Assembly: GCF_002443255.2 (NCBI RefSeq)
Contig: NW_019211456.1
Location: 16,105,557 to 16,169,556, forward strand
DNA from: Varroa destructor
Taxonomy: Eukaryota; Arthropoda; Arachnida; Mesostigmata; Varroidae
DNA length: 64,000 bases
Direction of reading: 5' to 3'
This document shows, piece by piece, positions 1-13,851 of the stretch (within the stretch, counting starts at the first letter, position 1; each line of letters starts with the position of its first letter). The notes below the pieces were generated by a model, which saw nothing but the letters and a program-made list of their open reading frames with translations, did not search any database and was not told where the DNA came from. The position numbers and the translations under genes are program-made.

Positions 1-271
1 ACGATTTTCTTTCACATTCACGGTCTTTCACATTCATTATGTTTTCATTACATCATGCAGTAACTATAAATAGAAAATTGCTTGATCCTATGTAATAAGT
101 GTAGAGCTTTTAGAGATGCTATCGACGCTGCGGTGTTCAATTTTTTAAAGCAGAATGGGCAGCATGCTTAGTAAAATTTACAAGGCTTTCGAATTTGTTT
201 TTCACTGTTTAAAATTACTTAATATACAAACCAAGAATATTTAACTATTTGTTTTTAAACTATCTCTTTAG

Positions 272-3200
272 GCACTTTCAGCTTCCTAAATGTGACATTG
301 ACGCTTGCGCGTCAAAATGGCTACCACCTGATCCAGACGTACCTTCCAACTTTCCTGATCGTCACAATATCGTGGGTGTCTTTCTGGTTGAATATCGATG
401 CTACTCCAGCCAGAGTTACTCTCGGAGTTACTACTCTTCTCACAATGACAACAGTCGCATCCGGGGTACGAACGCAGCTTCCTCCTGTCTCCTACGTCAA
501 AGGTAATTGTCAATTATTGCATGGTAGCTGTCTTTATAATAAAAATATTTATTGAATTGTTATGGACCCCCCACGTAGAAAAGTTTCATTCCACTGATAA
601 AGTGTGTGGCAACAAATAAACGTTGGGATTCGTGTTGGCGTCTCTAAACAGCTATCGACGTGTGGATTGGTGCATGCTCGGTAATGGTTTTCGGCGCATT
701 GCTGGAGTTCACTCTCGTCAACTATCTCTCACGAAGCAAGATGCGACCAGAAGAATTTCGAAAATCCATGAATCCATTTGCTGTAAGTTGTCAAATAGCT
801 ATATGCTTTTTGGTAAATATAATGTGGTGTAATAATATCGATTTGGTACAGGTAGAACATACAACACATTTTAAATGCACACATAATAATTATTCAATAA
901 TAGTCGAAAGCCTTCAAAAAAGTACTTCGGCTTAACTGTCATCACCAATATGCGTGGTAGGGCATTTACCGCATCCTGATGATACTAGCAAATGTTCTCT
1001 CATTCAATGGACCAAAAACATCATTTGTATTCTTCTACATTGTCAGCAAAAACAATTTTTCAAATCAACTTTTTTCCTAACTGTACCATGGTAACATGAA
1101 AACGAACTAAGTGACGCAAATTTAAGACCCAAAGCATCTGAAGTTCTTGTTTCTATTCTGTTCTTATGGTGGAGTACGTCGTGAGCCTCCGAACGCTGTG
1201 CGCGCTTCTTGCGGCTTTTTTCCGCCAATGACAAATACTGCTCGAAACTTTGTAACTGAATTGCGAAATAGCGACTAACCTTAACGTGGAATAAGCAAAC
1301 TGAGAAGGAGATTACACGAATATCGCCTAAGAATTTTTGGGAAAATCTGGAATTCATTATTACCTAAAGGCGGGAAAATTTCCAGGCACACTTTGATGAA
1401 TCAGCGCAAATTTGATATAGTATTACTTTAGTGAAAGTCTCCAAAGGCCGTTAAAGATTGCGACAGATTGTTGAAAGCCTTTATCATACATTAATATTCT
1501 TTCCTAGTGCTGTCATTATACAAATATCGTCTTCTAGCTGTGTTCCATTACCCTTCCTTTATCCAGAGCGATAATTTCAGACCCGTAAGTTTCTGTGTCG
1601 CGTACATGTTAGCCTGGCACCCATAAGATTCAGTAAATGCAAGCTTTACCTATTGCCTACCAGCAAAGAAAGATGGTCAATTCAACTACCTTAATTGAAA
1701 TTATAAGTTATTAAGGTTTATTTTAAAACCACTATTTCGCCAGTGTCTACCTTTCGGAGATGATTGTTGGAGTAGGGCTGTTTAGGTTAGCAAATATTAT
1801 AATGTTTTAAGTAATGTACTCGAACGAAACTCATTTTGTTGTACAATTGCATTTCAGGGCACAAATGTACATGATCATTTGAAATACTTTCAGCATTAAG
1901 GACATTAATCATCAAGTAAACAGCTTGGGGAAGGAGGGAGGGGGTAAGAGGGTAACGCAATCTTAGAATGCTGGTAAACAGTCATATGCCGACAACTTAG
2001 ACGTTTAGAGGCTGTTATATAATAGCTGCTTTTCCTGCACCATAAAAAAATAAGGACAGCGACAGGTTGAGTAAACATCGGATAATCGAGTCGGGGCCTT
2101 TTTGGCCAAGGTTGTTTTTAATTTATTAATTTTATGAAGGTCAATATGAATTTATGTCTCAAATACTGGAATAACTTGATAAAGCATGATTAATGAGTAT
2201 AGCCAGAAAATGATTTACAAAATAAACGTTGCATTATAAGTTCCTACTAATATCACACTTTAGTTGAACTTAGGCCTTTCAATTTCAAACTCTGCATAAA
2301 TCAATAACTTCTAACTGTATCGACATTAACCTAATATCGTAATGTCCTTTTTTGTCCTGTCCTGCTTTATCTAAGAAATATGAGCAAATATACTAACAAA
2401 TACGAAAAACCGGCAAAAAACCGAAAGTAGATTTTTCGTGTCTCTCGTTCTATGTCTCGTATTCTCTCCAAAAAGACATAGGAAACTAGGGGGCATTTAT
2501 ATGAGGAATCCTTTATATATTTTGCATAGAGCACAATTTCTTGTTAGTTTTGAATGACGTAGTGAGAAGAGAATCTATTTAGTTCGAAGAAATCCGGCTG
2601 GAGCAGTTTTCATCACCAATTTGTTATTTCTATGAAAAGCAATCACAACTCTAACTATATAATAAATCCTATAAGATAGTGTGTTAATAAAGCGCAATTT
2701 ACAAGTAGAGATTGAAATATATGGTAGATTTACTGACATGAAACTATTCATGCTTACTTTAAATTAAAGATTGTGCCACGTGTATAACAAGCGCTGTATT
2801 TGGTTGATTTTTTGAAAGGCTCTGCTCGTTAAGCAGCTTTATCGACCAAGTGAAACTTATGAATATTATCATTGTCAGCATCTAGTTGATGTTCGTTTAA
2901 AAACAGATTCTGTAAGCTTGTTACAATCGAGCTCAATATATTTTTTAGATGCGTATAAACTGTATTGATTGATGTGTGCCATTCTCTATACGGTTATAGT
3001 TTTTGCTGTAAAATGTCTAATTGTTTAACAAACCAAAGCCATTTATATTCAAGTACTTTTCAGATTGAAAGCTGGGTTCCTCAGGCGGAGAGGAGTATCT
3101 TTTAATTATTAGGAAACACAGATAGGCCATCTGTTTTCACTTTAAAACAAAACACTTTACCGAAGTCGTTACCGTTGGTGAGGTAGCGTAGCATACGCGA

Positions 3201-6200
3201 AGCCCGCACAAATTACGGCTCAGAAAAGCCATAATTGATATACGCGCATATAAGTGTTTTGTGGATGAAAACGTCTCTTTAATAACTTTAAACTTAGATG
3301 TGTAGCCCATACTTTTTTTAATAGTCACGCCCAGTTTTCATCTTTACTGCTATTATATATTACGCTTTCAATCGGAAACAGCATATGTATAGAGGAGGAC
3401 ATGGCTCCAATATATAGTACCGAATTTTATTTTTGAAAGGCTTTATGAAAGGACAAAAGACGTTTAATAAGATATGGGTCGTATTTTCCTTCCAGAAGCG
3501 TCTAAGTGATAGAGCGGAAGAATCCGTATGGCTTAGGTGGTTATAATTTCTATAAACATACGATTCAATTATAATAATTCACGAGCCGTTATGAATTTAA
3601 TGTTAGTGAAGCGTAACATTCAACGCCAACATTTAAGTTTCCGAGGCTTATACTAAATCTAGTTCTTAAATCCGTTTAGGTACAATTATAATCAAAACAA
3701 GATATTTACTATTTATTTTCTTGATGTCAGATATATTACATTCTTATTTCACGGTATCGATTCTGATGGCTTATACGGCTTTGTGGGTTATCAGTTTCGC
3801 GTTTACATAGTTTGTCCTTTGAATGTAATGTCCAAAAGAACTTCCTCAGCTGCCCTGTACTCTAAATGTTTGTATGTATGACATTGCGAGTATATATTTG
3901 CATTCCTGTACCTAAGATTACATAGGTAACTCAATAATGACCTCATAAACAGAATGTACGTTTATCTTGTTCCAAACGTTCGTAATTTTTTTCCATACTT
4001 TGACAAAAAAAAAACTTCCCTAAATCAACTCTGATTAGGGTCTAACGTTTTGTTTAGGAAACAAGTTGTACATGCTGCAATTGACTGAATCAATAGTGTT
4101 GAAGTCTCGTTGATTGCTCGTTCCGCGCAGACGACTGATTAATTTTGTTCCCTCGGTTAAGATGGTGACTTCATGTTTGGAATGATACGTATACTAACCA
4201 GCTCGTTCGCCATTGCTTGATATGTATCTGCTATGCTGTTCGGTGGTGATCTTCATTCGTCTCATTAACTGCCTCCACCACCCATGGTTACATCGTCGAT
4301 TTGGCTCGAATCGTATGGGTGGTCTGCAATCCGTCCGGTAATTCTATTGTTCGGCTCAACAGTGTATGGTCAGAGAAAATGGCGAGATCCAGTTAACTGA
4401 ATTACCGAAAAATGTTAGTACATATCATTTTCACCGCAATCGCCCCACAAGGCAAAATTCACTTGCCACCACAGGGCCCAGAAGATCCGGTGAATCGGCT
4501 GTTGTTAGTTATAACTACTCTATGTTACAATAAACTGTTATGAATAGCTCTTTGAGTGTAAAAAGTTTGTTTGCCAGTATCACCGATCGCCGTCTCACTG
4601 TGTGATGAATGATTATCTCATTTTTTACTTTAAATATCCTTTTCTTCTTTGTTCTCTGCTACTTTTACGCTATTCTTTAAGTTATCTGAAACTGCAACTG
4701 ACTGCTTGTCAGTGTCATAATGAGGGGGGGGGGGGGGCAAGCGCCCTGTCACGTTTTTCAGCGGGGCAATAAAGGTTGAACTTTCTATTCATTCTATAAG
4801 CTATTCGTGTCTCAGACCATTTTTGTATAGGAGCGTTGTCGATGTTCACATATATACCTATGAAACCTACAGAAATTTATTACGATTTTGTTATCTCTGG
4901 TGTATTTATACTCAAAAGACGCACTATGTCATTGAGGCTCCACAGCGGCTTATTATAATCACGACCTGCGCGAATACCAATGCTTTTTATTTAGTGAAGT
5001 GGCTCTTTACCAAGTTGACAAAGTAAGTCTGAAGACAGAAAAGAATATTGTTAAAATTTTTGTGCTAGGCTTTGATAGAAAAATTATTTTTCACTTACTA
5101 AACAGTTAGCTTACTCCGGAAAATCAATTAGCTTTAACTAGTTACTCTGTCATAGATGCAACACGCACAATATAGCTTTCATCATCAAGTTCAAACTCAC
5201 ATTGACGCGAGCTATGTACAACCCTGTATGTGCATATCTAATTGCATTTTAGCTCCATAGTTAGTTTCTGCTTTTATCTCTCGGAAACGATCCGAGCGAT
5301 AAAAAAATGCAATACATCATGCATTTTTGTCTTATAGAATTCAAAATTCATCTTAAACTTTTATATATATATATATATCGCACAAATAGGACCATTTAAA
5401 GAACTTCCACATGTAGTAGCGACAAAAAATATGCCGCTTGTAGTATTTTTTGTGGCAGTCACGTTATAAACTCAAGAGTGATACAAAGGTACATATGGAC
5501 GTCATTGCTATGTATATAGAGATGCAAATCTTTCAGTTTTATTCAATGCTCCAGTAGCCTTTGCTAATAAAAAAGCATAATCCACAAATGAGTTTCCATC
5601 GTTCATTTGTCAATTAAACTATGTCTGATTGCCGATCAAAAGTTAATGAAAGATTGTATTGTGTTAGACCTTTTTTACAGTTTCACCTGCTTATGTATCA
5701 GAGCTAGATGTAAGGCGTTATCTGTGTACACTCGTAAGCCACATCAATGGCGCTACACTGTAGATGAATCAATAATTAAATAGTCATTGTTGTACAGAGC
5801 CGGCAATCCTTACAGTAAGTTCTGTTTTTGATGATACCTAAGAAAAATATAAACAATAGAATAGTAATTAATACACACGCGTAGTAAAGGGTGGAACTAT
5901 GTGTGTCCAAATTTGCATGATACTATCGTAGAAAATAATTGATGCTATGGAAAGAAAGAAAGGAAATTATACTATTATATTTATCAAAGACTTTTACGGG
6001 GTAGCCGAAATGGCCCCATTAAAATTAATTTTCAAAGAGATATCAATTGGAACATTTATCTTATTAGCTCATGTGACCTCACATGAGCGCTCAAGGCCAC
6101 TAATGATTTTGCGCGAAGAAGTCATTCACTCAACAAAACCAAAGGGAACGTGCTTTTCTTTCTAGAAAGAGCTGTGATTATACTTAGATAAGCCGGTGCT

Positions 6201-8902
6201 TTATTATTGAAGTTCTGCTGCGTAACGTGAAGTCGGCTTGTGAATGGCCCATATACTACGATATTCGTGAGTTGCATTTTATTCATCGAAAACGAGGAAG
6301 AAAAACAATGTACGCACTGTTCTCCGAAGCGCATTTAACCGTACTGAGCCCCGGACCGTATAACCATCATGGCTATGCATGGTTATCGTGTAAATAATAA
6401 TTCATTGTAAATCCTGATTTACGATCACGATTACTCGCAATGTCATGCTGCATCTTATTTTTTCGACCTTATTTTTTCCAAATGATGCGTCATGCCAATG
6501 TAGTCGTCAACATCTTGTCTCATCAAATCATATATGTAACACGTTGTTAATAATGACTTGTGGCACAACAAATACAGAACTGCGATGCCTTCTTTTAGCT
6601 TGTCATACTCGAATGGTCTCAATCTAATGACTTTGATAAAAAATGTTGCCTTAAAAGATATCACTTTAGCAGTAATAGAAACAGTAATAGAAATACAAGG
6701 TGTTTACGCTGCTTCTGTATCGTTCAATAAAACTTTGATTAAATACAAACAAATCTTAGCTGTGGTAAGATATCCTACCTGTTAAAATTAAAGCGAAGGG
6801 GAAATTAAGTCACAAATTTTATTGAATGCCTGGCCTGACCCATGTATATCTCAAACGTCCCGAAAATTTCACAATATAGTTTCAAATCAACGTTTCCTTG
6901 CTAGAAAAGACAGAATGGTATACATAGCCCTGCCCTGTATATTTCCTTGTATAGTAAAAGGAAACAAATAGTTACTTTGTATCCAAATGTTACTACAATA
7001 GCTTGCAAATGCAAAATATTGTATGCGTATTATATCTTGGCTTGCTCTGTATTTACTGAAAATTCCATAATTCGAAATGGCAAAGGTCTTAGCTAACAAA
7101 TTGCGTGCAACGTGATTTTTTCCTTGAGGTTTAGATATTATAACGACTGTCAAAATCTAGATAAGTTCAACATCTGCACTACTTATATCAATGCTACTAA
7201 CACAGCTTTAGCGAGTACCTTTGTATTACCACAATGGCTCATACAAAGCACGCCATTTAAGTCGCCATTAAAATCATACTAATCTATTCCTACCTACCTA
7301 ATCTATCTATATCTATGCAGACAATGCTCAATATAATTATAAATTTTTTTTGTTGCCAATTTCTACTATAACTTTCGCACCGTACCGCTTAGTGGCTTTG
7401 TTTCGATATGCCTTCAACTCAAATTCTGTATTTATTTACCGGTTTCATTTCTTTGGCTCTCACTCGCGGACTGTGAGCGACGTTGTTCTTTCTTCTCCTT
7501 TTTCCGACTCCTTTTTTCAACCCAATACACTTGTTCCTTCAGCCTCGGTACTTTACTCACATTCCTATAGCCCTATACGACCCGTTGTCAATTGGTTCTT
7601 TCATCTACGAAAAACAATTGATGCTAACGACACTTTTCGGTGCTTCTCCTTGAGCAGCGCAAGAAGACCCCGGAGGCGGCCTCACCTTCTGGGAAGGATT
7701 CCGTCGCGCAAGGTGAATAACAAAAATATTTGTATTATATATATTAAAGCGCCCTCCATAGGCGTCTGTTTTGCTATTTCATATATTTTAGCTATGTAAA
7801 AGTAGAAGGCTAATTATATTTATAAACGAGGTGACGCCGAATAGCGTTTATTTATTTCTCACTAGGTATAACGTAATAGCTTCTACCATAATGTCGTTCG
7901 TATAGAGTTTATCATGCAACAAAAACTGAGCCGCGCAGACTTTCTCAAGGTGAAACTCATGCGATTCAAAGAATATCAGCTTACCCGACCACTTTCAGGG
8001 GGCATGTAAGGTCAAACAAAACAAGCACTGATATATATATATACTGATTTTTAGTAATATATGCGTATATAGTCGCATTATTGAAGGATTGTATCAGAAA
8101 TGCTTAAAATATATATATATATATATGTATGTGGGGTGAAGTTTTATTAATAGTAGTTTTCGAGCTATTATGAACGAATCTGTTTGTGTTCGCCGTTGAA
8201 ATGCAAGTCACTGTTTTTTTCATGACTGAATTATTTGTTTATATAACTGATCGAGTATAATAACGAAATGTTATTTCGTAATTCGATTGAGTTTTTGCCC
8301 TCCCTTGCAACTAACATAGTTCATTTGGTATGAGTGCACATTTGTATAGATATAGTTGTGTTTACTTCTTGATTTGCTTGGTGATACTTAATGGCAGATC
8401 TTAGGTCCATTCATTTACATATTCCGCATTTATTTTTTTTTTATATAACCACTGCTGTGGCCGAAATGATACTAAGTAGAGGAAGAAAAAGTACAGTTAT
8501 TTATTATGTCTGAAAATAGATGCAGATTGAATGCAAGATAAACACGAAACTGTCGGAAAATTGTCGAACATTTATGCAGAAGTCGCTAACGATACTGTCC
8601 CAGCTTAGATAGAATGCTCTGACATATAAAATTAATGCTTAGAGACTCGTTGCCTGTCACAAAATATGTCTCTTCAAACTGTAAGCGAGTATGTAATAGC
8701 GTCTATAAAAAAAATATTTTTTTTATTCAACGCAGATGACCAGATGGCAGGTGGAAACATGCGGCCTCACGAGCTGCAACGCAACGTAAAGCGTGCGCAA
8801 ATGGTAGACCGTGCATCACGGATTATGTTCCCTTTCTTATTCCTTGTCTTCAACACCGTCTACTGGACTTTCTATTTATTCCGGGGAGACTCATCTCAAT
8901 AG
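272..8902 (+). CDS. Cys-loop ligand-gated chloride channel subunit, 3' half (partial, 4 exons)
   Basis: Subunit of a pentameric anion channel of the GluCl/glycine-receptor-like class in the plasma membrane. Exons: 272-502, 652-782, 7658-7712, 8736-8902. All introns are GT-AG and phases match (1, 1, 0, 1). Exon 1 carries M1 ([17 protein letters not shown]), the PAR triplet before M2 that marks anion selectivity, and M2 ([11 protein letters not shown]). Exon 2 carries M3 ([17 protein letters not shown]), keeping the glycine of the VFGALLEF stretch shared with arthropod GluCl. The third exon is a 55-nt piece of the M3-M4 loop. The last exon has M4 ([16 protein letters not shown]) and a short tail ending in TAG. 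The loop is short for the family. The extracellular domain lies left of the window. The agonist cannot be deduced: GluCl, pH-gated and glycine-receptor-like orphan arthropod channels are all possible. Family call is firm; subtype is open. Confidence 0.9.
783..7657 (+). other. Large intron of the chloride channel gene
   Basis: About 6.9 kb of AT-rich intron between the M3 exon and the 55-nt loop exon. It holds a G14 run at 4724-4737 and an AT repeat at 5362-5378. A minus-strand open frame at 1043-1357 is moderately coding-like but has no recognised product. I see no other exon, RNA gene or mobile element. Confidence 0.6.
4724..4737 (+). repeat. G14 homopolymer
   Basis: Fourteen consecutive G in an otherwise AT-rich intron of the chloride channel gene. 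Confidence 0.9.
7658..7712 (+). CDS. 55-nt cytoplasmic-loop exon of the chloride channel
   Basis: A pyrimidine-rich stretch ending in CAG precedes it and GTGAAT follows. It enters in phase 0, as the M3 exon leaves, and exits in phase 1, as the M4 exon requires. Its 18 codons give a basic start (RKKTPEAAS) and then SGKDSVAQ, typical of a phosphorylatable M3-M4 loop. Without it the M3 and M4 exons would not be in frame, so the phases themselves argue for it. Inferred from splice signals and frame only. Confidence 0.7.
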
Positions 8903-9620
8903 GTAATTCTTTAAGTTTGAAGAAGATCCCATAAAAACTACGACATTGACCTAACGTTGCCAAGACCCAAAAGTAAAAACTAGAAACAGGCCTATGTTTG
9001 ATTTCATGGTAATTATATTCAGTTATTTCATGGCATATATGCATTGCATCTACTTCTATCCCGTTTTAGGCAATTAGAACACGATGTTAAATTAACTGTA
9101 TTCTGAAATATTATTCGCACATGTATATGTGAGATTTTTTTCTGCGTATACAACCTCATCTTCCTTGACACCTATTGGGAATGGGTACAAAAGTCAGTGT
9201 GTAATCGGTATAATTCTTTTTTGACTTTTATGCAATCGTGCTATAGGACCGGCTTAATACCATACAGGGAGGCGGGCAGACACAAGCAAATGGATTCGGC
9301 TCTGCGGCCTGCGCCCTTGGAATGGTCCTTGGTATCCTACCCAGGAAGTAGCATGTCTGATCCGGCCTGATATGGCCAGACCATAAGCTACCTCCTTCAC
9401 CGACATCAACAAAATTTCAGGCAGCATAAACGGCCATCAGTCACTACAAGAACCATTCGTTTTCATCCCGTTCTCCAAATCGCACGCCGATCATAAGTGC
9501 AACTTCATTCTTTTGACATTTTGGTCTGATCTTATCTAGAACGTCGGAAGAACATATATATATATATATATTACACCGTCTTCAATTCCTTTCTTTTAAG
9601 AATGGAGAGGACTAAAACAG
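8903..9620 (+). other. Region downstream of the chloride channel stop, possible 3'UTR
   Basis: The stop TAG is followed directly by GTAATT, so it abuts a possible splice donor. Near 9270 a CAG precedes a GC-richer stretch to about 9500 that is not clearly coding. It may be a spliced 3'UTR exon. An AT repeat lies at 9554-9571. No clear AATAAA was found. Confidence 0.3.
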
Positions 9621-12600
9621 ACCAAACTACTTCTTGCTACCAGCATAATAGCGGTGGCGACGAGGTGGATGTTAATAACGACACTCAAAAAAATACGTCT
9701 TTAAGATCCTTTTTATGTTTTTTAAATTTTTTTTAATCCTAGAAAAAAAGAAGTACGTATTTCTAACATCAATTTGGGCTACAAACGCGGCATTGACAGC
9801 AATCATGGGATAACAGAGAACCGGTGAAAGCTGATAATACTATGCGTATATGAATATATATACATCATAATACCAGCTACTTGATTATATCACTTCCTTT
9901 GACCACACGGAACATTGCGAAGTCATTCATTTACCTTCGTCATTTTCTCCTCGTTATAGCAAGAAGTAGTCACTGCCCAACTATCCATACTCGACTAGAA
10001 CAACAAAAACAACATGCCATGGAATGGGATGCGAGGCAATTTTACCTAAATTCCTTACACGAGCGCATGGTTTTAATATTAATTGGTAATAACAATAAGG
10101 TAAGAATAAGACCTGCTAAATGAGAAGTTACTTGTATCAAAACAAGAGACCTTTGTTACTGTTATCATCGTTATATAATAATTACCATTACAATTAAAGT
10201 TGAGATCCTAGATATCGTTGTCATACTGGTTACCCTCACCAGTCAGCACCTCAATAGGTAACAAGGTACCGCCAAGGCGACCCGCGTTATGGCTTGATGT
10301 TCTGGGCATCTTATATTGTACTTACCGGTGAACAACTAACGACATTTACTAAAAAAAGAAACAACGGAAGAATTAAGTTCTGTGAAGTAAAAACACAAAT
10401 ATAGTTTAGAGACATTTAATTTTAACAAGGACTCTTTCGAAGAGTGCACGTTATATTATCTATTCTTGAAGCATGAAATAACGAAAACACAGTGTGGTAT
10501 AGGTTAAAATCAACCCGATATATCCTTCCCTCATTTGATTGATACCTTGATGAACTTTAAAAGATGGATTATCGAAAAATATTGAAGGCAAATTTTTCTA
10601 TTGCTATTGCAAAGATGTTATCTAGCCGCAGGTATTTATGGGTTAGTGCGCTGCTCTGCTTCCAAAACAGCACCCATTCTGTGATCGTCTTACCGGTTAT
10701 GAATTACTACCATATTAACTTTGAGTGAATGCTGCATAATGCTAACTTACTTTTCTATTTTGGTCGATGATAATTAGGAAAACCAACCAAAATAGTCGTT
10801 CTAATTATTTCTTTCTTCTCAATTCTAATTATTAGTCGTTAAGGCGGAAATCCTTAAACAACGCCAATAAAAACCAAAAGCGTTAGTTCTCACCACTTAA
10901 GCCTTTGATAAGGCACAAGAACCGGATTCGAAGAAAACATTGATATACTCTATTCACATCGTTTCAATTGTTACGCGTAGAATTAGACATTTCGATTTTT
11001 CAGACATTTTCATGATACAGACAATATACAGCTGAAACGACAAAACATATATATTTGTGTGTCTTTCGTTTAATCTAATTAACTCTGTAATCGGAACAAA
11101 ATATTCCGAAATTTACGTCCGACCAAAAGAAAAATTAACAGAAATAGATAAAAGCTGTTAAAAAGACAACACGTCACATAACTGTTGTCATCAATGTTCT
11201 TCAGTTTCCCCGTTTAATCTGTGTGCCGATATATAACACTACGTTCTAAATACTCAAGTTTATACCCTAACAATTCTGAATAGAAACAACATCTGTGCGA
11301 TAAGGAATGGTTAAATGATTTGAGACTACATACAATAATGCGAACAAAAAATATAATATGATAAAATTGGAGAAAACCGCTAATGCAATCAAAAATGTAT
11401 GCACCATTTCTATTGGATAAATTGCATTTTTGCATGATATTAAACGCATATAGGAAAATGCCGAGAACGGCGCCCACGTATATCGGTATCGATCAAATGA
11501 ACCTTTACCTACAAGTATTCTATGATGGATCACGATATATTCATCATAAACATGAAACTCAAAGGCATTATTTCATAACGGTGCCTACATATCTGGTTTA
11601 TCACGTATGGAAACGTGCTACATATTTAATTTAAGAAGATCATACAAGTACATTCATTTTTTAGTTAGGGTCAATAAAATTCTCGTATCTGACAACACTA
11701 GGAACATATGTTCAAGGATGCTCCTGCGTTCCGGGGCGGGTGTTCCGTGCTTAATATGGATTAGTGGCTACCACTGTTAAAGTCGATTTATCTTCATTGG
11801 ATCAACCGTTATTTATATCGTGGAGACAGCGCTGACCGATTTCTTCAACTTCTTGGTTTCCTGATAGTTTTTTTTTATTGATTTAACCGTTATTAAAATG
11901 TATCGACACCACCTGATCGCAAATATACAAACTATGAGTTGAACGTTGTTTGTCGCTTTATCGAGCCTAACAATGGTATACTATTTTTTTCTAGTAAGAT
12001 TCTAATTTTGAATCTGCAATACTTAGTAATGCGTTAATACTACATTCAGTTGTCAATATTTCTTTATTATTATTATACCAATAATACTGGTGCTTAAAAA
12101 ACAACGAAGAACTGAAGATGTGCTGAACTGAGCAGTGATTTTCTAGGAAAAACAATTAAAACGGCTAATAATTTCTATACGATTGAACACTTTTTATTGT
12201 TCTGTTAGTGAACCTGTTTCATTGATTTATATCCAAGATAAACTCTACGAGTAGCGAGGTTTAATAGTCTAGTACGTTCTCTATTTATTTCCTCTCAAGA
12301 ATGTCTGCGTGTTTTTCTATCAGATCAGGTTTTTTTTTATCTTTGCTATTGTTATAATGCTAATAAATTATAATTTTATGCTGACCCAGCAATTTTGGCA
12401 GTTGCCAAAGATACTAATGTCGAATTTGCGAGTAATCAAAGCTAAAGGTGCATATATATGTAAAAGTATAAATACATAACTAATATAGTTGTGTGTACCA
12501 TAAGAAGACTATTACGTTAGTCGGAAAACTACTGAAGCCGTAGTAAACATGGCGCCTGGTGCAAATAAAGTTCCAGTCAATCGACATAATGCGAGTACAT

Positions 12601-13770
12601 CAGTAGTTTACACTACTGAATATTTCGAGTTGTACGTCCGATACCGCCGTTAACTAACTCCCAGCACGAAATAAAGTGTGTCTACGCACGGTTCGAACCT
12701 AGCGCGCGCTACTGGCGTACATGACATCGCGCCTTGAAGGGATCTGACACCCCAATTTCGCCCCAGCCAACGAAACCCGTTATTGGGAGATAAAAGGAAC
12801 AAAAATAGTTTCCAGCCATAGCTGCTGCTGCTGCTGTAGGGTTTTCCTTAACGCCTACTCTTCAAATTTTCGACTTCGCACTGATCTGCTCACAGAAATT
12901 GCGAATTTATAATTCGCACCTATGGCACTTGAACAGTAAACACCTAGGCTAAAATCAACAAAAAAAAAACATACAGAAATCTGCTAAATATTCACTGGGA
13001 GCTTTTGCACACGGAATATTGTTTAACATAAGAATCAAAATTCCGCGCTATTAGCGACACGCTGCAATACAAAATCACTCGTGGAAAGTCAACGTATGTG
13101 TAATTGGCTTTTGGCTAGAATATGTCTGCTATACAATCAGCCAGCTGCTTTACGCCTTCTTGGAAAACTTTTCCACTTTAGTAAAACACAAAACTATCTC
13201 GTTCCAGCCGCGTCACAGTCATAAAAAAGTGGCAAGCGAAAGAACGCAAAAATGTCGACGGTGGGAGTTGCGTAATGCCGACTGCTATTCCGTTATTTAC
13301 TATGAGCCAGCGTAAATTGATTAAGATTAATTTTTATCAAGCCGATGTTTTTTTAGTCAGCCAGGACAAAGACAAAATAAATAAGAACGTCCGAGGTCGA
13401 CTTTTCGATATATGTGGAATTCTGTTGTGACAAAGGCTAGGCACTCCGCAGCGGGAAATACTTTTCGAAGACGTCTCGAAGCTCGCTATTTCTCTCGGAG
13501 CTTCGGACGCCTTTCGGGCTTTGGATAATGCTATTCCTGTATTTTACCCCTGGCTCAATAAATAGTAACTTAACGTTGCTTACCATAAAATTCTAATCTG
13601 AGACGCATTTGGACTATAGAATCGGAGTTGATTTTTACATAATATTTGTGTCGTAGGACGGTACCTTGAAACAGACTTCCCATGCATACAAATATTATAA
13701 TCCTAAAAGGAATAATTCCTCATTAAGATCCTCCCGATATTGAGACCTTAAGAAAAGGTTTTAAAACTAG

Positions 13771-13851
13771 CATTCAAACCGGTTTCATACATCATATTGA
13801 CGAAGACACTATCGAGCACTGTCTCTGATGAACAGAAAACCGGTTCGAATG
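13771..13851. repeat. Foldback element with 15-bp arms
   Basis: The arm CATTCAAACCGGTTT (13771-13785) pairs with AAACCGGTTCGAATG (13837-13851) with one mismatch. The 51-nt interior has only short additional pairings. It could be a hairpin or a remnant of a small inverted-repeat element. Confidence 0.55.

Noticed and set aside
7350..7799. 149-codon open frame
   Set aside because: The peptide has no recognisable features and its only supported part, 7658-7712, is read in another frame as a chloride channel exon.
12685..12702. Palindromic B-box-like GGTTCGAACC
   Set aside because: No cloverleaf could be drawn on either strand.
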